Source of the DNA: JBEISR01 sp044371425
Lineage (GTDB): Bacteria > Planctomycetota > Planctomycetia > Pirellulales > Pirellulaceae
Length of the DNA: 64,000 bases
Direction of reading: 5' to 3'
Assembly: GCA_044371425.1 (NCBI GenBank)
Contig: JBILTR010000014.1
Location: 62,001 to 126,000 of the forward strand
The position numbers were made by a program, and so were the translations under genes. This document shows positions 9,164-17,379 of this stretch, piece after piece (the first letter of the stretch is position 1; every line of letters starts with the position of its first letter). Below the pieces are notes generated by a model. The model was given only the letters and a program-made list of their open reading frames with translations, ran no database searches and was not told the origin of the DNA.

Positions 9164-9649
9164 TCATATGTTTCCAAGCCAGATGGAATAGTCGCGGTCC
9201 GTTGCTTTGAGAATCTTCCCCGAAGGAACTCGGTGGTCGACAGGTGCATGCGTTGGCTTAGCGGATGAATACGCTCGTTTGTCGAGTGGTACGATGAGGC
9301 TGGGGTCCAGTCGAGCATTCCAGACATCCGACGGTAGCGAATTCTCCATGGGGTGATCTGGAGAGACTCGAAACGGCTCTTGGCGAGTCTCCCCTTTCGG
9401 TGCCGCAGCAACTCCCTCTGCGCGATCGATCTTCGTGTCCGAAGACGTGGAGGATGGCCTTCCAAGGGTTACCAATGCCAGCACGCAGGCGGCGGTTGCG
9501 AGAGAGGAAACGATTCCGGTGCCCAACTGCCGTCGCTTCGCCGCGCGCCGACCGCACTGCAGAATCACTCGATCCCGCTCTAACAGACTCAGCCCCGGCG
9601 CGGCATCCCGAAGCAATCGCTCCAAGGGTGATTCCTCTGAAGTCGCCAT
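9164..9649 (-). CDS. Single-pass membrane protein, candidate anti-sigma factor
   Basis: A 161-residue protein starting MATSEESPLERLLRDAAPG, with a cytoplasmic N-terminal region of about 45 residues rich in arginine and leucine. One membrane span follows (about residues 46-63, IVSSLATAACVLALVTLG), then a Ser/Pro/Lys-rich exported tail. The size and the position right after an ECF sigma factor gene fit an anti-sigma factor or its membrane partner, but no zinc-binding HxxxCxxC motif is visible, so this is inference. GAGGAG lies 7 bases before the ATG at 9649, favouring it over two ATGs just upstream. Confidence 0.7.
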   Translation of the reverse strand: MATSEESPLERLLRDAAPGLSLLERDRVILQCGRRAAKRRQLGTGIVSSLATAACVLALVTLGRPSSTSSDTKIDRAEGVAAAPKGETRQEPFRVSPDHPMENSLPSDVWNARLDPSLIVPLDKRAYSSAKPTHAPVDHRVPSGKILKATDRDYSIWLGNI

Positions 9650-9673
9650 CTGCAAGCTCCTCATTCCCATACT

Positions 9674-10147
9674 TCACGTTTCGGATTGATTCAGAAGGGC
9701 TCTCAAGTGCGATAGCGCATCCTGATAACGACGATGAGCGGTAGTCGTCGAGATGCCGAGGACTTCGGCGGTCTCGCTGAGCGTAAGATCGCCCCAGGTA
9801 CGAGCGATCACCACCTCCTTGAGTTCCGGCTCCAGTCGCTCGACCGCATCCTGGATTTCCCATAGGCGTGGATCGACCGAAGGAGCGGGGACAGATTCCT
9901 GCGGAGCGTACCGAAGTTCTCTGGCCCGTCGTCGGGTATTGCTGCGATACTCTTCACGCAACAGATTCCCCGCAACTCGAAACAGCCACGCTCCAGGGCG
10001 GTCGGGAAGCACCGGGAGCGTGTACAGCCGGCAAAACGTCTCCTGCACCAGATCCTCTGGATGGCTGCAACGCCCCCTTAGCCATGCAGTCAGTGGACCG
10101 CCCCAACGCGTCAGGCATTCCGAGAGCAAGTCATCTGGAATTGGCAT
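9674..10147 (-). CDS. ECF-type RNA polymerase sigma factor
   Basis: A 157-residue sigma-70 family protein of the extracytoplasmic-function type. Region 2 is seen as HPEDLVQETFCRLYTLP and PGAWLFRVAGNLLREEY (about residues 28-72). Region 4 is seen as LEPELKEVVIARTWGDLTL followed by the helix-turn-helix ETAEVLGISTTTAHRRYQDA (about 100-150). Such factors direct RNA polymerase to a small regulon and are usually held by a membrane anti-sigma partner; the next gene downstream is a candidate. The 640-base leader upstream carries two copies of an imperfect repeat. The target promoters cannot be read from this window. Confidence 0.88.
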   Translation of the reverse strand: MPIPDDLLSECLTRWGGPLTAWLRGRCSHPEDLVQETFCRLYTLPVLPDRPGAWLFRVAGNLLREEYRSNTRRRARELRYAPQESVPAPSVDPRLWEIQDAVERLEPELKEVVIARTWGDLTLSETAEVLGISTTTAHRRYQDALSHLRALLNQSET

Positions 10148-10422
10148 CGTTTACCCGCACTTGCTTCCAGCCTGAGACGGTGTCGCACGTATCCTCCCTA
10201 GGAGAAGATGCCGAAGGCAAGAAATTTTTCCGACGGTTTGCGCAAATTCCACTCTTGCCCGCTAAGCGACAATGGATTGACTGCGGCACGCACCCTCTGC
10301 ATCCCCGTTTCTGGACCGACCGAGAGTCGGTCGCATGCTTGCTCATACCAAGCTTACGCCCAGAGGTCCGACACAGGAACTTCCGGTGGCGACGGCCTAC
10401 AGAAGGGAAGGATCGGCTCTTT

Positions 10423-10493
10423 TCCTTCTCCGCGCCGGGGGCCCAGCGGTACGCAGCTAGAGCGATGCCGCCCCTTTGGCGCTGGTGTTGCAG
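10423..10493 (+). repeat. Imperfect 70-bp direct repeat, copy A
   Basis: This copy shares with copy B the ordered blocks TCCTTCTC, GGGCC-AGCGG, GAGC-ATGC-GC and TGTTGCAG, with the same spacing to within one base. It lies about 220 bases from copy B in the gap upstream of the ECF sigma gene. It could be a structured RNA or a small mobile repeat; nothing shows which. Confidence 0.5.
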
Positions 10494-10642
10494 ATCCATA
10501 TGGGGCGTTTCGGCCCGCTATCGATTCAATGCGAAGCATGCGGCAAGTGCCGCCAAAGAATCCTCGCAGCGTGTCCCAGGCCCTCTGAGCCGACTTAGAT
10601 ATTGAAGAAGGCGACAGCCCAAGGAGGGAGTGGACGAATCTC

Positions 10643-10712
10643 TTCCTTCTCTCCGACTGGGCCTAGCGGCCCCGGAAAGAGCAATGCTGCGCGTCCGGGG
10701 TTGCTGTTGCAG
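10643..10712 (+). repeat. Imperfect 70-bp direct repeat, copy B
   Basis: Second copy of the sequence at 10423. Shared blocks are TTCCTTCTC, GGGCCTAGCGG, GAGCAATGCTGC and TGCTGTTGCAG. The divergence between blocks indicates an old duplication. Confidence 0.5.
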
Positions 10713-10804
10713 GGGATCGACTTTTAGCCTGCCCTGCGGTGCGGCGGACTGGACGTCCGTCGCACGCGATTCGGTCGAAAGAGTTGGTCTCGATGAGACT
10801 TCGT

Positions 10805-11665
10805 CTACTTCTTGATCGGATCGAGATTCAGCCGAACTCCGATCTCCTTCAGCTTGGCCAACTGCTCATTCTTCGCGGCATCGCTGAGCGGGTTGTTGTG
10901 GAGATAGAGCTTGAGAAAGGGAGCGAATCGCTTGTCCCCCTGGGCGTCCGCGCTGCACATTTCCACCAACGGACCAAGATCGGCTAGTTGGTTGTCGACC
11001 AGCATCAGGTACCGCAATTCGGTCAGCGGCTTGAGAAAGCTGAGGTCCTTGATCTGGCAGCCTTGAAGGTCGAGCGAACTGAGCCATTTTAGTTGGCCAA
11101 CTGGGGCAAAGTCGGCGATGGGATTTCGCGCCGCGTAGAGGGTCCAGACCTTCTTCAGTTCCTGTACCGGCTCCAGGGTGGTGATCTGATTGTCGGAAAG
11201 ATAGAGCGATCGCATGTTGGTCATCGCCTTGACGGGGGCGATGTCCTTCACCTTGTTGCGGGAGAGTTCCAGGTACTGCATCGCGGCGAGCCCCGCCATC
11301 GGTTCGATCGACTCGATCTGGTTCCCCGCCAGATTCACCGATTGCAGTTGCTTGAGTTCCTTCAGAGGAGCCAGATCGGCGATCTGGTTGTTTTCCAGAT
11401 CGATCAGCATGATCGCGGTGCAGTGCTGTAGTCCTTCCAGGTTGGTGATTCCCTTTCCCTTGGCGACCACCTGAGAAATGTTTTTCACGTCATCGGCCGT
11501 GATCGGTTCTTCGTTGAATCGCTTGGCAAACACTTCCTTCCGGACGGCGGCTTCGAGAGCCTTGTCGGGGAAGACCGACTGAGCAGTCAGGGGGCCTGCG
11601 ACGCAGGAGAGAATGCCGGCAACGACAGGGATCAGACGTGCAAAATGGCTCGTGAGCAGCTTCAT
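10805..11665 (-). CDS. Secreted leucine-rich-repeat protein
   Basis: A 286-residue protein with a signal peptide (about residues 1-29, ending in AGPLTAQS). It carries at least seven internalin-type leucine-rich repeats of about 22 residues (LIDLENNQIADLAPLKEL, SVNLAGNQIESIEPMAG, YLELSRNKVKDIAPVKA and so on) across about residues 75-245. The N-terminal part before the repeats (FPDKALEAAVRKEVF) is a cap found in many bacterial LRR proteins. Such proteins bind other proteins outside the cytoplasm; the partner is unknown. The gene is monocistronic and divergent from the pyroglutamyl peptidase gene, with about 215 bases between the starts. Confidence 0.85.
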   Translation of the reverse strand: MKLLTSHFARLIPVVAGILSCVAGPLTAQSVFPDKALEAAVRKEVFAKRFNEEPITADDVKNISQVVAKGKGITNLEGLQHCTAIMLIDLENNQIADLAPLKELKQLQSVNLAGNQIESIEPMAGLAAMQYLELSRNKVKDIAPVKAMTNMRSLYLSDNQITTLEPVQELKKVWTLYAARNPIADFAPVGQLKWLSSLDLQGCQIKDLSFLKPLTELRYLMLVDNQLADLGPLVEMCSADAQGDKRFAPFLKLYLHNNPLSDAAKNEQLAKLKEIGVRLNLDPIKK

Positions 11666-11879
11666 CGCTAGGTTACCTTGACTGGGAGGAAGGTCCGTTG
11701 GGAACGAACCGCGTCTCTAGGTGGGTCTGGCAGCCCCCGCCATAGCGAGTGGCAGCAGCAAGACGCGCCAGCCATTCTCACGGGGGTTCCCTGATTATAC
11801 TTCAAGGAGATTGCGGCGTGGGGCCCTGGCTGGGCAATCCCCCGCAGGCTCTTTCTGGGGCTTTTCGAGAAGACGATCC

Positions 11880-12497
11880 GTGCGCATTCTGCTGACCGCT
11901 TTCGAACCCTACGATCAATGGAGTAGCAACTCCAGCTGGGAGACGATTGTCGAGCTGCTGCGCGTGCGAGGAACGATCCCCAACGTGATCACGCGGCGCT
12001 ATCCAGTCAGCCTGACAAGGTTTCAGGAGCGATTGGAGGTCGATCTGTCGCGGGGGTTCGACAGCATCATCCACTTGGGGCAGGCACCCGGAATTTCGCA
12101 GATTCACCTAGAAGCGATCGCCATCAATGTGGCGGGTGTCACCGAAGCCGAGGGGGCAGACTTCGGCGATCTGGTGGTGGGTGGACCGGTTGGGTACCGA
12201 AGCAAGTTTCCGCTAGGAGCCTGGGCCAGCTATCTGCGTCAATCAGGGATTCCTGCACGCGTTTCGTACCATGCCGGTACGTACCTCTGCAATGCTGCCC
12301 TTTACCTGTCGCACCACTGGCTAGAGACACATGGCAAGACGGGGCGAGTGGCGTTCATCCACCTGCCGCTCAGCGATCAGCAGGTGCGGGAAAGTGGACG
12401 CAGCCTTGCATCGATGCCTCTGGATACCATGGTCAAAGCCGTGGGACTGCTGCTGGATCGGATGCGAGGCGTGCAGGCGGAACTCCCTTGGGCGTGA
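11880..12497 (+). CDS. pcp: Pyroglutamyl-peptidase I (cysteine peptidase family C15)
   Basis: A 205-residue protein starting at GTG 11880 (VRILLTAFEPYDQW), close to the usual 200-215 residues. The three family regions are present. TAFEPY lies at the N-terminus. The region HLGQAPGISQIHLEAIAIN carries the catalytic glutamate. SYHAGTYLCNAALY carries the nucleophilic cysteine, and VAFIHLPL the catalytic histidine. The enzyme removes N-terminal pyroglutamate from peptides in the cytoplasm. The frame stays open upstream to 11721, but that extension is basic and unlike the family, so the GTG is preferred. The signature is slightly divergent (PGIS in place of the usual GGR), so substrate preference may differ. 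Confidence 0.82.
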   Translation: MRILLTAFEPYDQWSSNSSWETIVELLRVRGTIPNVITRRYPVSLTRFQERLEVDLSRGFDSIIHLGQAPGISQIHLEAIAINVAGVTEAEGADFGDLVVGGPVGYRSKFPLGAWASYLRQSGIPARVSYHAGTYLCNAALYLSHHWLETHGKTGRVAFIHLPLSDQQVRESGRSLASMPLDTMVKAVGLLLDRMRGVQAELPWA

Positions 12498-12625
12498 GAC
12501 GATGGAACCACTGCGGGTATAGCATGTCGGCGGATCGATACTTGCGACCGGGGAACGCAAATCGAATCGAGTCGGCATGAGCTGAACAGATTGAGCGAGG
12601 AACGAGCGAAAGGGAAGGAACGATC

Positions 12626-13168
12626 GTGGGCAAGGGATCGATGCGAAACCGAAGGGTGCATTATTGGATGAGCATGGCGATCGCTCTGCCCCTGCTGCTG
12701 GTGATCGTCACAGGAATCTCGCTGCAGCTGAAGAAGCAGATTGCATGGGTGCAGCCTCCCGAACAGAGGACGGAGGTGAGGGTGCCGACCGTGGCCTGGG
12801 AACAGATTCTCCAGACGGTGCGCGCCAGCGATGGGTCGGCGACTCAGGATGCCACCTGGAAACAGGTCGATCGAATCGATGTGCGACCCTCCAAAGGAAT
12901 CGCTAAGGTACTGATGAAGGATGGATGGGAGTTGCAGGTCGATCTGGAGAGCGGCCGCCTGTTGCAGCGGGCGATCCGACGCAGCGACTGGATCGAATCG
13001 CTGCACGATGGATCATTCTTCGCCGGGGACTATTCCAAATTAGGGATCTTCCTCCCCGTTGCTCTTGCCCTGCTGGGCTTGTGGGGCACCGGCCTGTGGA
13101 TGCTGTGGCAACCGATCGCCGCCCGAAGACGACAGAAGACTCGTCGCGCAGCCAACCTCATGCCGTGA
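12626..13168 (+). CDS. PepSY-type membrane protein
   Basis: A 180-residue protein starting at GTG 12626 after GGAAGGA. It has one N-terminal membrane span (about residues 16-34, MSMAIALPLLLVIVTGISL), an exported region of about 100 residues, and a second span near the C-terminus (about 143-163, LGIFLPVALALLGLWGTGL). The exported part contains VDRIDVRPSKGIAKVLMKDG followed by LQVDLESGRLL, the pattern of a PepSY domain. PepSY-TM proteins are linked to peptidase control or to metal and redox functions in the periplasm. It is the first of four plus-strand genes that lead into a two-component system. Confidence 0.72.
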   Translation: MGKGSMRNRRVHYWMSMAIALPLLLVIVTGISLQLKKQIAWVQPPEQRTEVRVPTVAWEQILQTVRASDGSATQDATWKQVDRIDVRPSKGIAKVLMKDGWELQVDLESGRLLQRAIRRSDWIESLHDGSFFAGDYSKLGIFLPVALALLGLWGTGLWMLWQPIAARRRQKTRRAANLMP

Positions 13169-13370
13169 TCGACCGCAGGTCGACGGACCTGCTGCCTTTT
13201 GCATCGATCTGGCAGGGATCATGGATTTCGCAAGCCCCGAAAATCGATCGATTTTTTCTTTGGCTTTCATCTTCCTTTCAGGTTCTCTTTTGTAGGATGC
13301 CAGTGGCAGTAGCCGGTGCGACCGCGCCGCTCATTGCCAGATCATCGGTTCAAACCAGGAGGCAACAGCG

Positions 13371-14570
13371 ATGAAGAAGAGAGTGAGATGGCTGGCGGCA
13401 TTAGGCATCGGGGGACTGGGAATCGGGGGCCTGGGCATCGCACTTGCCCAACCACCCGAGGGACGCCCTCCCGAAGATCAACCACCACGACGTGAGGGAT
13501 CGCGTGATGGAGAAAGACCTCGCGACGAGGGGAGGCCACGAGGTGAAGGGCGTGGGGCCGGCCGCCCCGAAGGCCGACCTCCCGAGGGACCTCGCGGTCC
13601 CCATCCGCTGATCGCCGCACTCGATGCCAACCAGGATCATCAAATCAGCGCCGACGAAATGGCCGCCGCCGCAGAACGACTCCGATCGCTCGATCGCAAT
13701 GGCGATGGCGTCTTGACCCCAGATGAGTTCGATGGTGGCCGACGGGGTCGACCTGAGGGCGGACCGCCGCCCGATGGCCCACCACCCCCTCCCCCTGAGG
13801 GCGGCAATCCTCCTCCACCTCCAAGCGACAGGCCCGCTCCACCTCCAGGTGAAGGTCCCCCTCCCGGCCCAAATGCTCCCGGGCCCGGTGGCCCCGGTGG
13901 CCCAGGTGGATTCGGTGGCCCCGGTGGTCGTGGCGGATTGGGAGGCCCTGGCTTCGGCGGCCCTGGCATGGTTCGCGGTGGCCCTGGTGGCCGAGGTGGG
14001 TTCGGTGGACCTGGAGGGCGAGGTCCCGGATTGGGAGGTCCCGGCTTTGGTGGCCCTGGCATGGGCCCGGGCGGTCCTGGTGGCCTTGGCGGCCGAGGTG
14101 GGCTCGGTGGACCTGGGGGTCAAGGACCCGGCTTAGGTGGCCCGGGAGGTCCTGGTGGCCCGGGAATGGGCCCGGGAGGTCCTGGTGGCCCGGGAATGGG
14201 CCCGGGAGGTCCTGGCATGCGCGGTGGCCCATCGCCGGAAAGGATGGCCGAACGCGCCTTCAGTTTTGATCGCAACGGCGATGGTCAATTGAACCGCGAG
14301 GAGTTCATGGAGTTCGCCAAGGAGATGTCTGCGAGAGCCTCGCAGATGAGCCCCGGCATGGGACCCGGCATGGGACCCGGCTCCGGAGGTGGTCGGGGTC
14401 CTGGAGCCGGCCGCGGTGGCCCCGGAGGTCCTGGTGGTTACGGAAGGGGACCTAGCGAACGGCCGGGGCGTCCGGGCGAGCGACGTGGACCTCCTGCGGA
14501 AGGCGAACGCCCCGCTCGTCCACCCGCTGACGATGCCTCCGCTCCTGGTGACGGTCCCACCAAGATTTAG
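13371..14570 (+). CDS. Secreted EF-hand protein with a glycine/proline-rich region
   Basis: A 399-residue protein with a signal peptide rich in glycine (cleavage near ALAQPP, residue 27). Three canonical EF-hand loops are visible: DANQDHQISADE (85-96), DRNGDGVLTPDE (108-119) and DRNGDGQLNREE (300-311), so it should bind calcium. Between and around them lie low-complexity stretches made of GPGG, PPP and RGEG. An exact 30-bp repeat inside this region (14141 onward) shows recent slippage. Proteins of this type are common exported proteins in planctomycetes with no defined reaction. It sits between a PepSY gene and a two-component system and ends in a strong terminator. Confidence 0.82.
   Translation: MKKRVRWLAALGIGGLGIGGLGIALAQPPEGRPPEDQPPRREGSRDGERPRDEGRPRGEGRGAGRPEGRPPEGPRGPHPLIAALDANQDHQISADEMAAAAERLRSLDRNGDGVLTPDEFDGGRRGRPEGGPPPDGPPPPPPEGGNPPPPPSDRPAPPPGEGPPPGPNAPGPGGPGGPGGFGGPGGRGGLGGPGFGGPGMVRGGPGGRGGFGGPGGRGPGLGGPGFGGPGMGPGGPGGLGGRGGLGGPGGQGPGLGGPGGPGGPGMGPGGPGGPGMGPGGPGMRGGPSPERMAERAFSFDRNGDGQLNREEFMEFAKEMSARASQMSPGMGPGMGPGSGGGRGPGAGRGGPGGPGGYGRGPSERPGRPGERRGPPAEGERPARPPADDASAPGDGPTKI
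14141..14214 (+). repeat. 30-bp tandem repeat inside the EF-hand gene
   Basis: The unit beginning CCCGGGAGGTCCTGGTGGCC recurs at 14141, 14171 and (partly) 14201 with period 30, keeping the reading frame and adding ten residues (GPGGPGGPGM) per copy. Near-identity between copies implies recent expansion. Confidence 0.85.
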
Positions 14571-14593
14571 CCGCTGCTCCTTCGGGACAACTG

Positions 14594-14640
14594 CTCCTCA
14601 CCCGACTGGAATCACACGTCGGGTGAGGAGTTTTTCTTTC
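14594..14640 (+). terminator. Strong Rho-independent terminator after the EF-hand gene
   Basis: CTCCTCACCCGAC (14594-14606) pairs perfectly with GTCGGGTGAGGAG (14618-14630) around an 11-base loop, followed by TTTTTCTTTC. It separates the EF-hand gene from the response regulator. Confidence 0.92.
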
Positions 14641-14803
14641 TTGAAAATTCCTGGGATGATTTCCGGCCTCCCACTTTCCCTACCGTTCTAGTGCGCGATC
14701 GACTGGTTGCTGCCGATGGTGCAGTGCGGAACTGGAAGCGTCTTGATAGGGGCTGGCAGGAAGAGAGCACCACAAGGTTTCTCAGCAGAATAAGGAATAG
14801 CCT

Positions 14804-15463
14804 GTGCGGGTCTTGCTGGTAGAAGACGAACCCGATCTGGCATCGACCATCGCTCAGGCGCTGCGCGAATCGGGCTATGCCGTCGATCTCGCTACCGACG
14901 GCCAGCAAGCGATCGAGAAGGCGACCAGCTGGGAATACGATTGCTTGGTGCTTGATCTGATGCTCCCCAAACTAAGCGGCCTGGAAGTGTTGCGCCGAGT
15001 TCGGATGGAACGGGGTACGCCGGTGCTGATTCTCTCGGCGCGCGACACGCTAGCAGATCGCGTCAGCGGACTGGATCTTGGCGCGGACGACTACTTGGTC
15101 AAACCATTTTCGTTGACTGAACTTCTGGCCAGACTGCGCGCTTTGATTCGCCGCGCTGCGGGCCAGTCGCAGTCGTTGGTGGTTCTAGAAGCACTGGGCC
15201 TAGAAGTCGACTTGGCCAAGCGAAGAATCGTACGCGACGGAGCGATTGTTCCTTTGACGGCGAGGGAATTCGCCTTGGTTGCCTACTTGGTCTTGCATCG
15301 CGGCAAGGTGGTCAGCCGAACCGAACTGTACGATCATCTCTTCGATGAAGAAGACGACACGCTCTCCAATCTGCTGGATGTCCACGTTTCCCACATCCGC
15401 AAGAAACTGGGAGCCGACACGATCGTGACGCATCGGGGCCAGGGGTACTCGATCGATGGCTAG
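14804..15463 (+). CDS. OmpR/PhoB-family response regulator
   Basis: A 219-residue two-domain regulator starting at GTG 14804. The receiver domain (1-118) has the acidic pair VEDEP, the phosphorylated aspartate D51 in LVLDLMLPK, and the conserved lysine in DDYLVKPFS. The winged-helix DNA-binding domain (about 125-219) shows LTAREFALVAYLVLHRGKVV and the recognition helix region SNLLDVHVSHIRKKLG. Its stop overlaps the start of the histidine kinase gene by 8 bases, so they are a translationally coupled pair. It looks like the QseB/CusR type. Targets may include the neighbouring PepSY and EF-hand genes (inference). Confidence 0.9.
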   Translation: MRVLLVEDEPDLASTIAQALRESGYAVDLATDGQQAIEKATSWEYDCLVLDLMLPKLSGLEVLRRVRMERGTPVLILSARDTLADRVSGLDLGADDYLVKPFSLTELLARLRALIRRAAGQSQSLVVLEALGLEVDLAKRRIVRDGAIVPLTAREFALVAYLVLHRGKVVSRTELYDHLFDEEDDTLSNLLDVHVSHIRKKLGADTIVTHRGQGYSIDG

Positions 15464-17069
15464 TTCGATGCGATGGCGACTGCAGTGCGGCTATGCAATC
15501 CTGTTGGCCTTGGTGATGGTGGCATTTGCGTTTCTGTTGATCAGCCAACAGCGACGCCACGCGATGGCGATGGCCGATCTCCAGTGGAATCAGATGATAC
15601 GGCGAGCGGCCGATGCGTTTGCCTGGGGGGGTGTGGACGCCATCGAATGGCCGATGACCGCGCAACCACCCCAACGTCCTCTACCTCCTCCCATCGAACC
15701 GATGGAACCAAGACCAGCCGAAGATCGACTGCGGGATCCGCCTGCAGCGCGAAGCGGTGCTCCTATGACCGGAGCGATGGCTCGCACCGGACCCCCGCCT
15801 GGCCCTGGTTCTGGCCCAGGGGCGCCTGGCCGTTTTGGTAGGCCTCGCGTCCCCAATCCCCAGCGAACCGGAGAACCGCTTGGACCGCCTCCGCGATTGG
15901 GACCGGGGCAGCCAGTTCCTCCGTGGGGCTGGCCTGGGGATTGGTTGAGCCGCTGGATGGGTTGGCCAAGTCTGCAAGCGATATCGCTGCAGGTGGTAGC
16001 TCCCGATGGAAGGGTACTTCGCGAGGAGTTCCTGCCATCGCTGGCAGAGGGCGTGACGGTTCGTACGCGCCGGGTCCCTCTGGTCGACGACTGCGATCTA
16101 TTGCTTGCGATCGACATGCGACCGGTCGAACGCCATTGGATGATCTCCTCGCTGATCACGCTGGCGCTGGCGACACTTTTTTGGGTCGGCAGCCTGGCTG
16201 TGGGGTGGTGGATTGCTGGGCGAGCGATCGCGCCGTTGGAACGATTCCATCGCACAGCAAGCCTCGTCAGCAGCCAGCGACTCGGGGAACGAGTCGACAG
16301 CAGAGGGTTGGATCGCGAGCTTTCGGAACTTGCTCTGGTGCTCAACGCCATGCTGGATCGACTCGATGAAGCCTTCGCCAAGCAACAGCAATTCACTGCC
16401 GATGCGTCGCACGAACTGCGGACCCCACTGGCAGTCTGGATGTCGCAGGCGGAGCTAGCGCTCAGCCGACCCCGAAGCGATACCGAGTATCGCGCGGCGC
16501 TGGAAACCTGCCTTCGGTCGGGAGCGAGGATGAAACGTCTGATCGAAGATCTCCTGCAGCTGGCGCGCGGCGACCAAAGGCGGGAGCTTCTGGATCGGCA
16601 GCCGGCGGATCTTCAGGAACTAGCCAAGCAGGCAGTCGATTCCTTTTTGCCCTTGGCGCAAAAGCACCAAGTACGGCTCCAACTGGCAGGTAGCTCGGTG
16701 GTCGCCTGGATCGATCGCGACGGCATGCGGCAGGTGCTCGATAATCTGCTGAGCAATGCGATCCAGTACAACCGGGCGGGTGGGAGCGTCACGGTCACTT
16801 CCGGTGTGGAAGGGCCGTGGGCCCAGTGGTTGGTCAGCGACACCGGACCGGGTATCGCGGAGGAACACCTCCCTCATCTTTTTGATCGTTTCTACCGAGC
16901 GGACCCATCCAGATCGCGTCAGGTTGGAGGATCGGGACTGGGCTTGGCGATCTGCAGGCAGTGGGTAGAGGCCCATGGGGGATCGATCGAGGCGACCAGT
17001 CGGGTAGGGGAGGGGACCACGATGCACGTGCGGATTCCACAGACCCATTTCGATGCCACGTCGCGCTGA
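15456..17069 (+). CDS. Sensor histidine kinase with a proline/glycine-rich periplasmic loop
   Basis: A 537-residue membrane kinase. The first span is at residues 11-30 and the second at about 229-253, followed by a HAMP region (about 254-306). The phospho-acceptor is H319 in FTADASHELRTPLAVWMSQ. The ATPase domain shows the N box (DNLLSNAIQYN), G1 (VSDTGPGI), F box and G2 (GGSGLGLAI). About 90 residues of the exported loop (70-160) are extremely rich in P, G and R, which is unusual for a kinase sensor; a folded part (about 165-225) follows. It is coupled to the upstream response regulator. The low-complexity loop resembles the composition of the nearby EF-hand protein. The signal is unknown. 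Confidence 0.9.
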   Translation: MASSMRWRLQCGYAILLALVMVAFAFLLISQQRRHAMAMADLQWNQMIRRAADAFAWGGVDAIEWPMTAQPPQRPLPPPIEPMEPRPAEDRLRDPPAARSGAPMTGAMARTGPPPGPGSGPGAPGRFGRPRVPNPQRTGEPLGPPPRLGPGQPVPPWGWPGDWLSRWMGWPSLQAISLQVVAPDGRVLREEFLPSLAEGVTVRTRRVPLVDDCDLLLAIDMRPVERHWMISSLITLALATLFWVGSLAVGWWIAGRAIAPLERFHRTASLVSSQRLGERVDSRGLDRELSELALVLNAMLDRLDEAFAKQQQFTADASHELRTPLAVWMSQAELALSRPRSDTEYRAALETCLRSGARMKRLIEDLLQLARGDQRRELLDRQPADLQELAKQAVDSFLPLAQKHQVRLQLAGSSVVAWIDRDGMRQVLDNLLSNAIQYNRAGGSVTVTSGVEGPWAQWLVSDTGPGIAEEHLPHLFDRFYRADPSRSRQVGGSGLGLAICRQWVEAHGGSIEATSRVGEGTTMHVRIPQTHFDATSR

Positions 17070-17379
17070 ACCGACCGGTCCAACTGTCTCCTTCCGTGAG
17101 GATCTTCACGAAAACCGAACCAATTCTTCACGCTTCTTCAATAGGCTAGGAGTCGGTGTTGGTTCAAAATCGGTCGGTCGGTTGTGCAAGCAAATCAAGT
17201 CGCAGGACTTTTACCTGCACAGGCGGCTGCCAGTCGCCACTTTGATTTGGTCGGTGTCTTTCAGGGGCCCTAGGCGAAAGTCGGGCGGGCGGTCCACAAT
17301 GCTTGAGAGGGCCGCATAGGCAAGCACTCCGCTGGTGGGCGGAGCCACGAAATCGGTCGCAACCCAGAAAGCCAACAGC
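17070..17379. other. Spacer upstream of phoU
   Basis: About 310 bases between the histidine kinase and phoU. A small hairpin (CGTGAGGATCTTCACG) just after the kinase and another (CTCCGCTGGTGGGCGGAG) near 17328 are visible. I searched by eye for a Pho-box direct repeat and found none that is convincing. Confidence 0.35.

Larger units (their letters stand above)
10148..10804. other. Long leader between the sigma operon and the LRR gene
   Basis: About 650 bases with no supported gene. It lies upstream of the minus-strand sigma operon and beyond the 3' end of the LRR gene. It contains two related copies of a 70-base sequence (10423-10493 and 10643-10712, listed separately). Confidence 0.4.

Noticed and set aside
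13401..14232. Long proline-rich antisense frames under the EF-hand gene
   Set aside because: They result from reading the GPGG repeat coding region backwards. The EF-hand frame has a signal peptide and three calcium loops.
17070..17379. Possible Pho box upstream of phoU
   Set aside because: No pair of CTGTCAT-like direct repeats with 11-base spacing was found by eye.
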